This document shows positions 33,681-47,039 of a stretch of DNA of 64,000 bases, one piece after another (the stretch's first letter is position 1; every line of letters begins with the position of its first letter). The notes beneath the pieces are model-generated. The model did not search any database. It was not told the origin of the DNA and worked only from the letters and a program-made list of their open reading frames with translations. The position numbers and the translations under genes are program-made. This DNA comes from Metarhizium brunneum (taxonomy: Eukaryota; Ascomycota; Sordariomycetes; Hypocreales; Clavicipitaceae): NCBI RefSeq assembly GCF_013426205.1, contig NC_089428.1, forward strand, positions 62,001 through 126,000. Reading direction: 5' to 3'.

Positions 33681-35621
33681 AAAAGGATCTAGGCATATGT
33701 AGTGGAAAATACAGTGGCTAGGCAGACTGGTCAGTCGTAACTATCCAAATTCGCAGCACTTGTTCTCTCTCAAGTAGCTGTATCGCCTTCTTTTTAGCTA
33801 GTAAACACTTCTATCGGTGATAGAATTATGTACAAGAGTTCCATAAACACTTGATAATAAATTGTGTTTTATCCTTCAGTTATAGACGGCTAAGGAAAGT
33901 GCACATGTGCCATGCCCTACGATACAAGTAGAGCCATCATCTTTAATAACTTGATCAAAAACAACACATGCTGAAATAAAGAGAGCCGTATTCAGGCCAG
34001 GCAACACAGTCCACATGGCAGTGCACTAGCCGCTACAACAATGTATAATGTGAGCCTGAAGACACCAACACGCTAAATGCTACGCCCAACTTGCCAACAC
34101 CTATCATCTCGTGAGTCCTGATTCCAGGTGCAATAATTATTTTACCTCTAGCTTTGTACTGTATTAGATGTTGCGATTGAAGATTTGCATGCCTTTATCA
34201 CAGCCTCGCAATGGATCTATGTCGTTGCAAACGGAGTCATCCTCGGTCTCATACTCTGTATCGTCTATATCGTCACTTCCGAAGCCGCTATTACTTTTAT
34301 AATCTTTAACGCTAGGCGTATCCTGGATAGTATTACTAGATCGGCCCTGGTTAGGGTTTATCTTATTTATTAGTAGCCGGCCGGAAGTTGTATTGAAATA
34401 GCTATAAGCCTTATTATCCCAGATCACTTGAGCTTATTGTATTATATATTGTTGCTTTATAACGTAAACAAGTTTTTCTTGGGTATTTTTAGGTAACAGA
34501 TAATAGCAAAAGACGAAAGCGATATAACGTTTCCAGTATTTGCGATACTTTGCGCGAGCTGCTATCCCGGGCCACAATTTTAAAAGGTTTCATGTTATGT
34601 TTCATGTTATGGCTCTAGGTCCATACTAAAGCCAGCAAAGGATCGGGCGGCTAGTATGTCGTACTGTCTCTTCGCAGCGATTAAGCATAAGATCCACTAT
34701 ATTCATAAGGTAAGATAGTTTATACTTATTCTACAAGGAAAATATCCAGGACTTAAGCTCTAGTAAAAGACCCCAAGGAATTTCTAACGGTTTGCTGTTC
34801 AGTAACTATGTTAGTGCTAGCAGGGTGCCTCGTCGAGCGTTCCCATCCATAACAAGCCATCGGGTTCGATCCACCCAAGGGCTTGTAGATACCCATGGTT
34901 GACTCTCTGTATCGTATCTTGAGACCTCCAGGTTGTTCCAGAGTTCCAATCCACTCCACTGAATCCACTGGCGCCGCCAGTAGAATAGATAGACCTTAAT
35001 CCACGAAGCCTGTTAGTAAGGTAAATGTATTTAAAGCTGTTGTAAAGTAGAATAAATATAATAAATATAGTAGGTTAGTAAATAAGTCTATTATGTTAGT
35101 AATAAGTAGTTACTTAAAGTTATACTATTCTTAATACTTTAACTTAATTCCATTTTACTTTTTATAATTATAATATTACTTTTAATTCGGCAGGCACCCG
35201 GAAACTTAACTTAGCCAGGCAATTGTTTACGACGTAAATTTGTAACTGAGAGGCTCCATGCAGACTCGGAACCTAAGCTGAATATCCTGGTGGGTACATA
35301 TGTCAACATTGAATAGCATAAGGCCTCGTTGTTCGGCAAGGCAGTCCTGTCAACATCACCTTGTTGGCTTGATCGGTCTTTGGATAACCTTTCCTTGGTA
35401 GTAAGCAGTGCTACAGAGACTGCATTGAGAGCAATCTATATTCCAGTGCCTAGATGCTCCTGATTTTCTCTGAAATTGAGTCATAGAGCTGAAGCACAAT
35501 ACTACTGGTTTTTCATCGTATGCCAAGCCCTTTCAACCTCAGGAGACAGACGCATGTAGGGACACGTATAGGAAGATTAACCCGAAATGTAGGAATTCAT
35601 TATCTATAAGCACTAAATTTT
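33681..35621. other. Intergenic with a short AT-rich relic
   Basis: About 1.9 kb before the PKS stop. About 34990-35190 is AT-rich and resembles the RIP-type sequence of the left block, probably a short transposon scrap. A minus-strand 87-codon frame at 34164-34427 is acidic and unrecognised. No gene is supported. Confidence 0.45.
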
Positions 35622-38600
35622 TCAGCGCCATGCCGTAATTAGTCTCAGCTGCTGGGCTTCGCGTGAGCCATCATCAGTCCAATCAATATGGCCAAAGCCC
35701 GACTGTAGTAGAATTGTCTTCCAATCCCGCTCCCCCGCTAGAGCATATGTCCGGTGGTCATCAAAACGCCACCATCCGTCAAGCAAGCCAAAGACACAGT
35801 CTAACCACTCTAGTGGTCGTGTCAGCTCCAAAAGGCATAACACACCCCCGTCCTTTCGAAGCAGTTTTTCTAAATTGCTGCAGGACTTTCGCAGGTCTCG
35901 CGTTGCGTGAATACAGTTTGCCGAGATAACCAGGTCGTACGATTGCGCGAAACTTGCCGGTGGTTCTTTCTCGATATTGAGCGTCTCAAACTCCATGTCA
36001 AATCGCTGATGCTGGCCATATCGTGAAGTAAGCTTCTCCCTTGCGCTGGCGACGAGAGCAGCGGAGACATCAGTAAATGTATAGGTGAAATCCACGTCAC
36101 ATGCCAGTAGTCGATCTACCACGAGCTGTGTTGTTGCTCCCGTGCCTGCCCCAATCTCCAGAATACGGATGTGGTTTAGCCTATCTGGCGTCTTGTTGTA
36201 AGAAAAGAGGCAATTCATGAATTCGCCTAATAACAGATTGCCAGTTCCAAACATGGGTGATTTAACATAGACATCTTCCAAGAGCTTAATCGAGGTCGCG
36301 TTTTGAAAGAGGATCTGCAGAGGATCTACCTTGCCCGAAATGCAGTCTGCAAGGCGCGCTCCTGTAGTGTGTAACAACTTGTGATCTGGATGGTAGCTCG
36401 GGTAGTCATTCAAAATAGCCTTGTGCATATCCTCCGCGCTCCTCTCCGGGAACGAAGCCAGGCCACCCAAGTAACGCTTATTCAAAACATTGATAACACC
36501 CTCGCTTCCTAGGATGTCGAAAAGCCGATTCATCAAATTTTGGTACTTGGGCTTGAATTGAACGGAGGGGAGTTCGTCTCCCACTTGAAGGGATCTTATA
36601 TCGCACCCTAGTTCCCGAAAAGCCTGCACAATATATGCTAGAACCAGAGATCTTTGCCTTGGATGTACATCTGAAAAGAAGTCATGGAACCCAGCGGCCT
36701 TGATTGTTGAGGAAATCTTTTGTTTCAAAACGTCCATAGCAGGCGGAACTTGGCGAATAAATAGGGTATTTGATCGATCCAACGAATCGTTAAAGGAGAG
36801 AGCCGCATGCTTGATATGGCTGTATCCCAGCCGAAGCGGGACGGCCGACTCAAGCCTGTCCTTGCCTGTCTGGTCGTGTAGAGGGACAAACCCAAACTGA
36901 TCAGTCTGCTGCTGTGGAAAGATCGTGTGAAAGAGGGTTGAGAATGTCGAACTCTCGTTGATGTCCATAAGTTGTGAATTCTTCCCAAACATCTGTTCGA
37001 TGTCTGATTGAAGTTGGATCGCAACCAGTGAGTCCAGTCCAAGTGCCCCCAAAGGTGTGTCCGGAGACAGATCTTTGGGATAGTTCAAATGGTTTGAGAG
37101 TAAGTTGAATAGGGCACTACCGGCTCCCTCTGTCATTTCCTCGGTGTCCATGGCTTGTAATCGAGATTCCAAACTGGGAGGGCTAGAGGATGTGGACCGA
37201 GAGGAGCCTGAAATGACGTCGTATTCTGGGATCAAGTGGTTCTCTTCATCCATATGACCACTGGTTGTCATGGAACCGAAATCATCTTCTCTGATAAAGA
37301 TTGGCTTATCTGCACCGGGGATTGGGAGACACGGGCTCGCATCGTCCCCGCTTATAAACTCCGTGATTGAGCTGCTTGGCGTTCTGCCACCTGAGGTTTG
37401 TGGAACTCCGTTGATCCTTTTGAGCGCACGTTTTAAAGAACTAATCGCAATTTTTTGAAACTTGGCGCCGAGTATTGTCATGGAAAGGATTTTGCGCTCA
37501 GCACAGAAGATGAAGATGTCACACAGGATGCCGTCGTTTTCCTGATGATCGAAGCTATAGAGGCCAACCCAATGCCCTTTCGTACTGGGCTCTGAGTCCT
37601 CGGCGTTGGTATAAGCAGTAGCGGCATCGAAGCCGTTGCCGACGTATATCTCGTCAGGCGTCACACCTCCCAGGTTGTTGGCCTGCATTTCGGCTATGAG
37701 CAAAAAGTTGTCCAGCATCAAGGGGTTGAAGGGCGTGGTTGGAGTAAATTGTGAGGCAATTTCAGGTTCAAAAACGTGGGCAACTGTCTCAAACCCCTTT
37801 GATGTAATAGAGCGTACTCCAATATATCTGTCGTCATATCTCGCCACGCTGTTTATGATTTTCTTGATGAAGTCGCCTTGCACAACAGAGGCGCTGACGT
37901 CTTTGCCCAACTCCTCACATCGGTCGTACAGCCGACGAAGAACTGGTCGATGTGGAGCGAGGTGGGAATACACTTCCTGCAGGGTAATAACACCCGTAGC
38001 CTGGAGTACCGAGCCTCTTTCTTTTTCGTGGATGGGATGGCTCTCGACTCGAAACTCCCATGCATCTTCTCCCAGCTTTCGTAGTATCATACGCAAGGAC
38101 TTTTGCAGGTCGAAGCCGAATGGCGCATGTAGCTTGAGGTTCTTCAACTCCATCGAGGCCGAAGTTGAGAAGGAGACCAACTTATGAGTCGAGAGCAAGC
38201 GAAACGCGCGGGTGGCGGATTCTATGTACATAGATACCGGTGCTAGAAGGTGTTCAAAGACTGTCCTCCCTCGGACATACACGGAATACTCCTCGCTATT
38301 CTGGTTGATGGAGTACTCGACTGTTTGTACACCCGCATTTTGTGTTTTCCCGATTAAGGAGACTAATGTCGCTTTTTCTTGAATAACTGGCTGACCAACT
38401 TTCTCGTTCTGCGCTCTCTTAGCATGCTTCACCACAGGTAATAAGTATTCTGACTTCATAAAAGGATGAAGAGGTAGTTCCAACGGGGCTGGAGAACCTG
38501 TCTGAGACCGGTGATATAGCCAAAACTGAACTCGTGTGCCTGCATTCCAGAGATTGATAGTCGTGTCCGCCAGAGCCTTCACCGAGTCTGGTTCGCCTAG

Positions 38601-41600
38601 TGCTGCCGGATAAAACGAATGGGTTGATAGACTGCGAGTTGGGCCATGCGTGAGGGCACGTCGCGCCATGTTGACTCCGGCAGATCCCCATCCTGCCTCA
38701 AGCCAAATGCAAGACCCGAATCGCTGCTCAAGCCTGGAAATAGCGTTGGCAAAGTAAACTGGCTCGCGGGATTGCCGAGCTATGATCTCTGGTGTCGCGT
38801 TTGCCCAGCTGTGACCAGATTGTGAGCAGGGCTCGATAGCAATGGCTGGAGGGTGTAACACTAGTCCTTGGACCAGCTTATTGTAGTCAGGGAGGATGCA
38901 GTCTATCATCTCAGAATGGAAACCATGCGATATTGCCAAATGCCTCAGCGACACACCTCGTAAGTCAGCGGCCTTTTCAAAAGCCGTGATGGCTGCCTTC
39001 GTCCCCACGACAACGTGACTTTGAGAAGAGTTATAGCACGCAATTTCGACCTTGTATCCTGCAGGCAATGAGTCTGCTAGGTTTTGGACAGTTTCTGCAT
39101 CTGCATCAACGCTGAGCATGGCGCCACATTCCGCCCCCCATTTACTCTGGATGAGCGATGCCCGGCCGGAGATCAGCTTTAGTCCATCTTGCAAGCTGAG
39201 CATACCGCTGATACAAAGAGCAGTCAGTTGCCCGAGACTATGACCAACCAAAGCATCAATCTTTAAACCAGAGTCGATCCATGACATGGCTACCGAGTAT
39301 TGCAGTGAGAACAGCATACAGTGAGCTTGAACCAAGTCCTCGACAGGCTCTGTGTCAAAAATGCCAGGAAACAAGCTGGCAAAGCCCATGGTCTGTAGTG
39401 CGCGGTCACATCTCCCCAAATGACGCTGTAACAATTCTGAGCCGGCGTAAATCTCGTGGCTAAGGCGAACTCGACGGCCGGTCTGGCCAGCCAGAACGAC
39501 CACCACCGGTTGTCCATTATGCTTCTGAATTGGCCCATCTTTGTAAGACTGGCTGGTTGATTGCTGCTGCAACTTCAGCTTTAATTCTTCAACCGAGCTG
39601 ACCGAAAATGTCAGGCGGCAACTCAAACCATGGTCCTGGCGTTGAGCAAGATGAAATGCTGCGTTGGCTAGTACCTCTTCGTCGCTGACAACATTATTCT
39701 GGTTCTCAATAAACCTGAGGATATTCCGACAATACAATTGTAGGCTCTCATTTGAGTGAGCCGTAAGAAGAATAGGATAATGGCAAGGCCGATTGGGAAA
39801 CAATGGCAAGCTATGCTGGATTGACGGAGGCTGGCATACAAGCATAGCGGCATTCGTGCCAGATGCACCGTAGTTATTAACTAACGCAGCTCTAAATCGC
39901 TCCTCCCATGGCTTTGTTTGTCGAGAAATCTCAATGTTATCATCGTGCAGAGGAGATATTGCTGGGTTGAGCTCCTCAAAATTAGCCTGCGGGGGAATGA
40001 CCCGATGATGCAACATCTGCAGCACCTTGAGGAGAGCAGCTATGCCAGACGCCGCTTCACTATGGCCAATATTACTCTTGATCGAACCGACGTGTAGCTG
40101 CCTGCAAGCCGGGCGAAGAGGTCCTCCAAAGACGGTGCGGATGCTTTGACACTCGATTGGATCACCCTTTTGCGTACCTGTACCGTGGGCTTCTACATAT
40201 GAAATGTGCCGGGGTTTCAGATTTGCCGACTCCAGAACTCTTTGGTATAGACTTGTCTGTGATTCAGATGAGGGCAGGGTGATGGACTTGTTTCCTTCAC
40301 TTTGATTAACACCAGTGGCTGCTATCACGCCTAGAACAACGTCTCCATCCGCCACCGCAGACGACAGCTTCTTCAAAAGGACAAGACCGCCGCCTTCACC
40401 ACGGCGATAACCATTCGCTTTCGAATCAAAGGGCCGACATTCTCCTGTCGGGCTGAGGAATGAAGCTGCCGCTAGGTTTTCCTGCGTTCTGGCCTCCCTT
40501 GATATCAGATTAATGCCTCCTGCTAGGGCCATGGTGCACTCCCCTGACTGAATGGCGCGGCATGCCGTGTTGATAGCAACCCCTGAGGATGAACACGCAG
40601 TGTCAATCACCATAGATGGCCCGGTGAGACCAAAGAAGTGGCTTATTCGGCCGCTGGCGAAAGCACGCGCAGTACCCGTGAATGAGTATGCAGTTGGTGG
40701 GTGAGAATTCACGTTGTCCTCATAGTCGCAGGAAGAGATACCAAGGTAGCAGCCCACATTTTTGGTGGCAGAGGAAGAGGGGCTGAAGTAGCCTCCTGAT
40801 TCCAAAGCTTCCTGCGCAAGATGAAGGCCAAGTCGCTGTTGAGGATCCATGTATTCGGCTTCCCGAGGAGACTTCCGGAAGAAAGAGCAATCAAAAGAGC
40901 CGGCAGCATCGACAACGCCATGAGTTTGTTTTGTTCGAATGAATTCCCACAATTGCCTTGGACTCTCTGCGCCTGGAAAACAACATGACGACCCTATAAT
41001 AGCGATGGACTGGTCAGGGTAGATGTTGTCGGCTTTTCCACTTACACTCAGGGATATCGGCTGAGGTGAGCGGAGTAGCAGTGATCGAGGTACACAATTA
41101 ACTGGACCAAGAACAAGTAGCTGTGCCTGACGGGCATTTGCGCTAATGGAGCTCGATATTGTTTTAAACCATTCGGCGTTTTCGACGAGGATGCATCGCA
41201 AAGCCATCTCGTGCAATGCCGTGTTATCCTCCACTATATTTCCACTGCAGTTGTTTCTGACCGGCACGGCAAGGCGCGAACCTCGGGGAAACTGAAGCAT
41301 GGGCAGGGACTCGCTGAGCTGCAACAACTTGAGTAGCCCAGCTTGGTTCCCCCCGTAGTGATAACGGCCATGAAGGTCAATTCTTTTTGATGTTGCACCA
41401 CCCTTCTCTAATTCAGTCAGCAGTGCCAATACATCGCCCTCATTCGTCGTAATTGTCACGGTGGAAAGGTCAGTTTGAACACTCTTGTAGGCCTGGACAA
41501 ATGTTAGCATGTTATGCCAAACTAACAAACGCAAACTCTATCAAGGCTTTTCACGTACATCTGGATATGTGTCCAAGATAGCTTGAAGCTGTTCATCACA

Positions 41601-42233
41601 TTTTCGGTCGATATCTCCCTTGTCGTCGCCATCATCACCCGGCCACCGGGTGGTGACACATATTGTCTTCACCGGTGACTTTGCTTCGTTGAGATCAATG
41701 TACGCCCCGCAACACAAGGCTAACCTGACAGCAACGGCGCCATACTTTGCTATTTCTGTATGGCTTGGAGCGCAGGCGAGTGCTAGTGCTGTGAGGAGAC
41801 CGATGCATAATCCCTGGATGCCTCCATCGTGGAGATGATCTAGAAGCGCAGCGTGGGCATCCAGGTGTCCACACCCGTCCTCGTCCCGCGAGGAAATATT
41901 ATCCAAATACTCCATATATTCCACAATATGAACTAGTACAGTCAGTACCGCCCATTGTGTATTTCTCGAGTCACGGCTTGCTGTGGGCTGTGTGCTGTTC
42001 CCCTTCACCCATTGCGATAAGTTGTCAAGAAATAACGCCACGTCAATCTCCTCGAGAGACGGTTCTTCCCTAACAAGGCGTAGCCAGAGATTGGGCAACT
42101 CCGAGACGGCTTCACGCAAGTATGAAAGGTCTTTGTTGTGTACAAGGCTGGACCGAACTTGTGGCAGATACGCAGCATCAGCTTGCGATATCATCGGGCC
42201 GCATATCAATAGAGATGGTGTATTTACACGCAT
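35622..42233 (-). CDS. subA: Non-reducing polyketide synthase (SAT-KS-MAT-PT-ACP-CMeT), diterpenoid-pyrone type
   Basis: Iterative polyketide synthase of about 2,181 aa, two exons (42233-41559, 41492-35622; 66-bp intron). SAT: Cys143 in GLCIG. KS: from about 380, Cys525 in DTACSSSG, His in VEAHGTGT (about 660) and in SNIGHSEAAS. Malonyltransferase: Ser977 in GHSLG. Product template: His1306 in FEHLLAPVSMY and Asp in FNPLMLDNFL. One ACP: Ser1713 in LGLDSLVAI. C-methyltransferase: LEIGAGTGATTQ near 2006, running to the C-terminus. There is no thioesterase or reductase, so release is probably by lactonisation to a pyrone. Domain order and the neighbouring UbiA, GGPP synthase, epoxidase, cyclase and BBE genes match subglutinol-type clusters, where this enzyme makes a methylated 4-hydroxy-2-pyrone. 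The symbol is assigned by homology and context. Confidence 0.9.
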
Positions 42234-45124
42234 ATTGCCTACTCAAGACAAATATGTGTATAAAATTAAAGCAGAATACTCGAGCTAATGCCTCCGACTT
42301 GTTGCTGTGACTTGAACAGAAGTTGTGATGGCTTGAGGCTGCACTTGTTAGGAAATGAGTGAGGTTTGTAGGGTATGATCTCTGTCAGCCTTCTCGGAAG
42401 GCGAGAATCATTTATTGAATCCAAACAGTTCTTCACCATGAAGTTGTGCTGTAATCATGGCCCACACCCTCCACACGGAGAGACGAGGTATGGTCGGTCA
42501 AGTCCATCATCCTTGCAGCCGGGCGTGATAATCTTGCTTCCGACCACGGATACGCTCGCCCCCGCGGGCCACGCAAAAAGTTCACTAAATAATCCTTGTC
42601 GGCTTAGCTTACCGTAGTAAACTGCAGGGTCTACCTGGTTCGGCGGAACCTCGCAAAGGCTATGCCTGTCAAGTGGGTTTTGGCCCCATTAGACAGGAGA
42701 CTTCTGGCATATTCCGACATCTCGGCACGGAGTAGGTCAGGCGATATTGGTTCTTCGTTCTGCCCAGGCGCAAGGCTCCTTTACACGGCATCCGGTTATA
42801 CAGCGGAATACGAGATCAAATCCAGCCCGGCGAAATAAGTCCTGCTTAAGAGAGAGAGTCGGTGCCGACTATAGCAAGATATATGACTTTGTTATGGGCC
42901 CGTCACCCGGTTGCCAGATCGCAAGCAATAACCAATTCGGCGGCAATATTACACCTAAGGGCATATCCCATCGCACAAGATGAAAGATGGCATGACTAGT
43001 TAGCGGCAACACCCGTGCAGGCCTGTGTCACAGAAATCGTTTTCCCACTAAGCCTAGACGAACATTCGCCTATTAATCTGAAATGGTTAGCATAGTTAAT
43101 TGTTGAATCTAGAGGCTTAATTTACCCCAGCGTATAGTCTTCCCGTATTTCGCGTTATAATTAATATACTCACCAACTAATCGAAGTAGCTCCTAAAGCA
43201 CAAGAGCGTCTGCTAGTGCGTGGCTTTAAATGAAATCGGAGGGCTTAGGAGTTCTTACTCGTGCAGTACCCTAAAAACAGTCTTACGCTTTTGATAGTTC
43301 TTGTCGCACTATATCACGATAGCACCACTCCATGCTCCTAGCTCTAGCCAGACTAAACCGTATATCCACGATAATAAATACGATTAACGTAGATTATATA
43401 TAGTATAGAATTTCAATGTCAGCCATTTAATTTATAGAGAAAATTTACAAGATTTTTATAATAGTCTACTTAGCTTACTATATAAACGAGAAATTTCATG
43501 GTAGAATAAGAACAGGGAGCAAGGTTATAACTTGTCCGTATATCCAATATCGTGATAACCTCCAGCGCTAAACCAACAACTAATCGGATATATCACAAGG
43601 ACGGCACTATCTTCTACCTCCAGATATTTAATACTACACACGGCCTAGTACTGCATTATACCTTTGACTAGACTAATTTTAGTTATTTAAAGTCTGTACC
43701 ATAAACTTTCTGGACGACTATTTTTGCTATATAGCGTTGCCAAGTAGGTATTCAAGCGAAATACAGTGCAAGAAGACCTGTTTGACATTACGGAAAATGA
43801 ACCATGTCAGTTGGTTAGTGCCGCGATAAGGGGCAACTTTTAATTTATCTAGGCAGCCCGAAACTATTATAATAGAAAGTAGACGCTCTCTTTGCTGTAA
43901 CTCGGCGGCGGTAGTTACTAGCCTGAATAGGAACAAGAATATAGGCATGCTTGGAACGTTATAATACACGATATGAAAAAATTTAGTAATACTGGTTTCA
44001 AGTGTTGACCGAGGCGACAGGCGAGAATAACCCTTCTTTCCACACTTATACGGTCTGTGCCTGGGCTCATAGGCTTGTTTGACATGTCAAGTACAATTAC
44101 GATAGGAAAACATGGTAAACGGCAAAGTAACGTAGTAATTGACTCAATCTTACGCATGCCATGACATACAACTGCGCCCGGAACTGCCGATTTGAGACGT
44201 ACCATTCGTGGCTATGTTCCGGCCAAGAGGTTCAAGCGTTGGGTTGACCAAAACAATAATCTACCCCCTTAGTGGCCAGCCTATTAACTAGTATCTCATT
44301 ACTGTACTAGGTCTTATCCCATGAAAAGTGGCTCTGTCATGCGAGTGACGGATAGTAGTGCTTGGAATTAAACACCTCTGTGTCCTGGAACGAAGCGGGG
44401 CGTCTAAAAGACCCAAGAATAGTGTGCGCAAGTCTGTGCATGAACCGATATTAATCCTCGTGGTCGTGCCATAATAGTGACATTATAGAGAGCGGGGTGT
44501 GGCTATTGGGAAACGTCTGGTGCTTTTTGTTCCACAAGCGAAGCGTGGTCTCGCAACGCAAACCTTGGCGAGTAATCATGCCATGCATTTGGAATCATGT
44601 CAAAACTTGACGTAACCTGCCTTAACAGGCAAAGATTTGCATAGAAATTCAATTTGACGTGAATTGAATTATGATGCGCTTGTGAAAGATTACTCAAGCA
44701 AGACCTTGGTAAAGTCTCGGTGTCCCGTCCTCTGTCAAGTCGGTCGTGAGCGTCTGTTGGTGAAATCTCGCTGCAGCAATAATACGTAAACCGGGACGTG
44801 GAGAAAGAGGCATCAGCTGAGACACAAGAGCCAGTCAATTGTGGTATAGAGACTTTAATTCGGTACTGCATATATGGTCTGCACAATAGGCCATCTTATA
44901 GCATGTCACCCGGACGCCTCTATCTTACTATTATTTGCACGCCTTGTTGCATCAAGATATATAAACTAGGCGATAGAATTCTTAGTCCAATTTACTCTTA
45001 CACATCTTCGTTGCCTCAAAGTCACATAAGATACTACTTTTCCGAGTTTGAAGATGCTTGCTTTTTTGGAACCCCGTCCTGTCTCCTCCAGACATATGCC
45101 ATGGAACATGTGCAAAGCCGCCAA
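42234..45124. other. Gene-free gap inside the cluster, partly decayed repeats
   Basis: About 2.9 kb between the PKS start and the terpene-cyclase stop. About 43080-44000 is AT-rich with short unlinked frames (for example 43727-43969, minus, unrecognised) and looks like an old transposon relic. No P450, transporter or regulator could be read. Confidence 0.5.
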
Positions 45125-45925
45125 TTATATGCTCTTTGCCTTTTTGGCTTCTTCCTGCTCGCTCTCAAAGCGGCGAACGTACCACAAACAAAGCGCATAG
45201 GACCCATCTAGCAAGAGGAAAATAGAAACAAACCAAATGTATAGAGGAGAACCCATATACTCATGGTCTTGTCTCCAGTATTGGTATCTTAAAACATCTT
45301 GTGGGATAAGGACAAGAGAACCGAAAAACCGACAGAACCTGTACAGTTGACGTGTTGTGAGCAGTCAAGTTTACTTAGTGTGTTTTTGCAGGGCGAGGTT
45401 GACCTACCATAGGAAATACGAGGCCCCTCGCGATGAACCACGGCTAAGCAGCTGACAGAGGGCCCCGACACTTAGGAGAAGCTGACATCCATATGCGCTG
45501 AAAGCTTGGGCGTGAGATGGCCCAATTTGCAAAGCCAGTGCTAAATGGGCCGTTGTCCATGCCGCTATACAAATGATGAAGATGAAGGGCAAGTTTCGAC
45601 GAACCAGCGGGGCGTGTGTCCATTCTCTTTCTGCATTCTTGACCGCGGTGTACATGACACCACAGTTTAGCATGAGTCCGAAATAGTGAGTGAACTTGTC
45701 CTGCCTACTACCAAAGGGGTAGATGACAGCGTAGGTCAATTCCCAAGCAAAGTTGCAGCATAGTGGCATCAATGCCATTCCGTAGGTTCGATCTTTGAGA
45801 GACTTATAAATCATCCCAGCATAGTTGGTAGTCCATCCCAGGCCCATGAGCAGCTTACATGTATCAGCAATCCAAGCTACTTCCAGGTAGCCAGGCGGCG
45901 CACGGGATATGTCAGCAACATTCAT
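45125..45925 (-). CDS. subB: Meroterpenoid terpene cyclase (Pyr4/SubB family)
   Basis: Integral-membrane terpene cyclase of about 243 aa that protonates an epoxide and cyclises the prenyl chain of a meroterpenoid. Exons (minus): 45925-45408 and 45338-45125, 69-bp intron (GTAGGT...TGTACAG). Blocks typical of the family are seen in order: ADTCKLLMGLGWTTNYAGMI, MALMPLCCNFAWELTYAVIY (with the conserved Glu), EWTHAPLVRRNLPFIF, YGCQLLLSVGALCQLLSRGS, and after the intron FLLLDGSYALCLWYVRR (with the conserved Asp). About seven hydrophobic segments. ATG 45925 (MNVADISRAPP) gives the family length; the open frame runs further upstream to 46147, but that part has no similarity. Symbol by homology and context. 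Confidence 0.88.
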
Positions 45926-47039
45926 AGCGTGTATCAATCGGTCCTGACGGATGTTTGAGGGGTAGAGAGAGGGGCAAGAAAAGAACCAAAAAGCAGATTG
46001 CAGCAGGGGACGGACGGGTAAACGTTGCAAGGTGGCGATCATATTTAACATGAAGGATCCCTCGATGCTCCAGCTTGCGCCCCGCGGATTCACGTGTAGG
46101 GCTGAAATGATACCCTGTTGCAGGATGCACCAGGCATTTGCTATCACATATTCTAGGTATTGTGGGGTTTTACCTTTACAGGCACATTATTCTCTCATGT
46201 AAGCGAGGTGCTGAAAATTGCCCGAAGAAGCGGTACCGCAAGCATGACAACGGACAGTCCGAGGGAAAATAGCCGGGCGTTCGGTGGTGGCGAGACACGC
46301 GAGCTTCGCGGGAAAGTGCCTCTGATGCGTGGTTCACTAGATATGGTCGCCGAGGACTCCGTCTAGAAAAACTGAGTTCCAAGGCTGAATTCAGCTGCAG
46401 TGGCTGGGGCCGGACTGAGTCGCGTACATGTAAGACGGCCATATTGTACGCCCAGACTGGGGCCCAACATGGGTATAGCGTTGACTTGTATTGACATGAA
46501 CATGGGTCAAGGGGAAGATAGGACTTGGCACCATGCTATCATGCCACGCGGCTATAGTGCCCACGTACTCGGTACTCGGTACGGGCTAAATTTGCAGGGG
46601 TCGGATTGTATTGACATCTCACCTTGTTCTCGGCAGAGACAACAGCGAGCAAGTATAGAGAGGGGCTTTTGTAATCACTAGTATGAGCAATTTCTACGGT
46701 AAATGTGCTTTGCTCGAATGAACCCTGCCTGACGGCAGGCACACCCCCATGGTCATACGAGCATGGGGCCGACGCATTTGTGTTGGGGAAAGTCATGACT
46801 ATGATCAATGGAACCGATTAAGGACGAAAATTGGTCCGAACACTTGTAGCCACTCCGAGTCAGACTAAGATGCTAGACTTGGAAAGACTTTGGCATGGCT
46901 CGTAGTACGTCCCTGGCACTTCAGATACCGTTGATATATCTAGCAAGGTTAGCAAACCGATTTTACAGAGATCACACCACAGTCGATGACTCAGTTTACG
47001 AATTCATCCTTCCACTTTGTTCACATTGAGACACCAAAC
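45926..47039. promoter_or_regulatory. Divergent promoter region between cyclase and prenyltransferase
   Basis: 1.1 kb between the divergent starts of the terpene cyclase (minus) and the UbiA gene (plus). It could co-regulate both. No defined operator seen. Confidence 0.45.

Noticed and set aside
35622..42233. PKS as a 3,5-dimethylorsellinate synthase
   Set aside because: No thioesterase, and the cluster has its own GGPP synthase and BBE enzyme, which fits diterpenoid pyrones better than DMOA-type meroterpenoids; phylogeny would be needed to be certain.
45926..46147. Longer terpene cyclase starting at 46147
   Set aside because: The extra 74 codons have no family similarity; ATG 45925 gives the normal length of about 243 residues.
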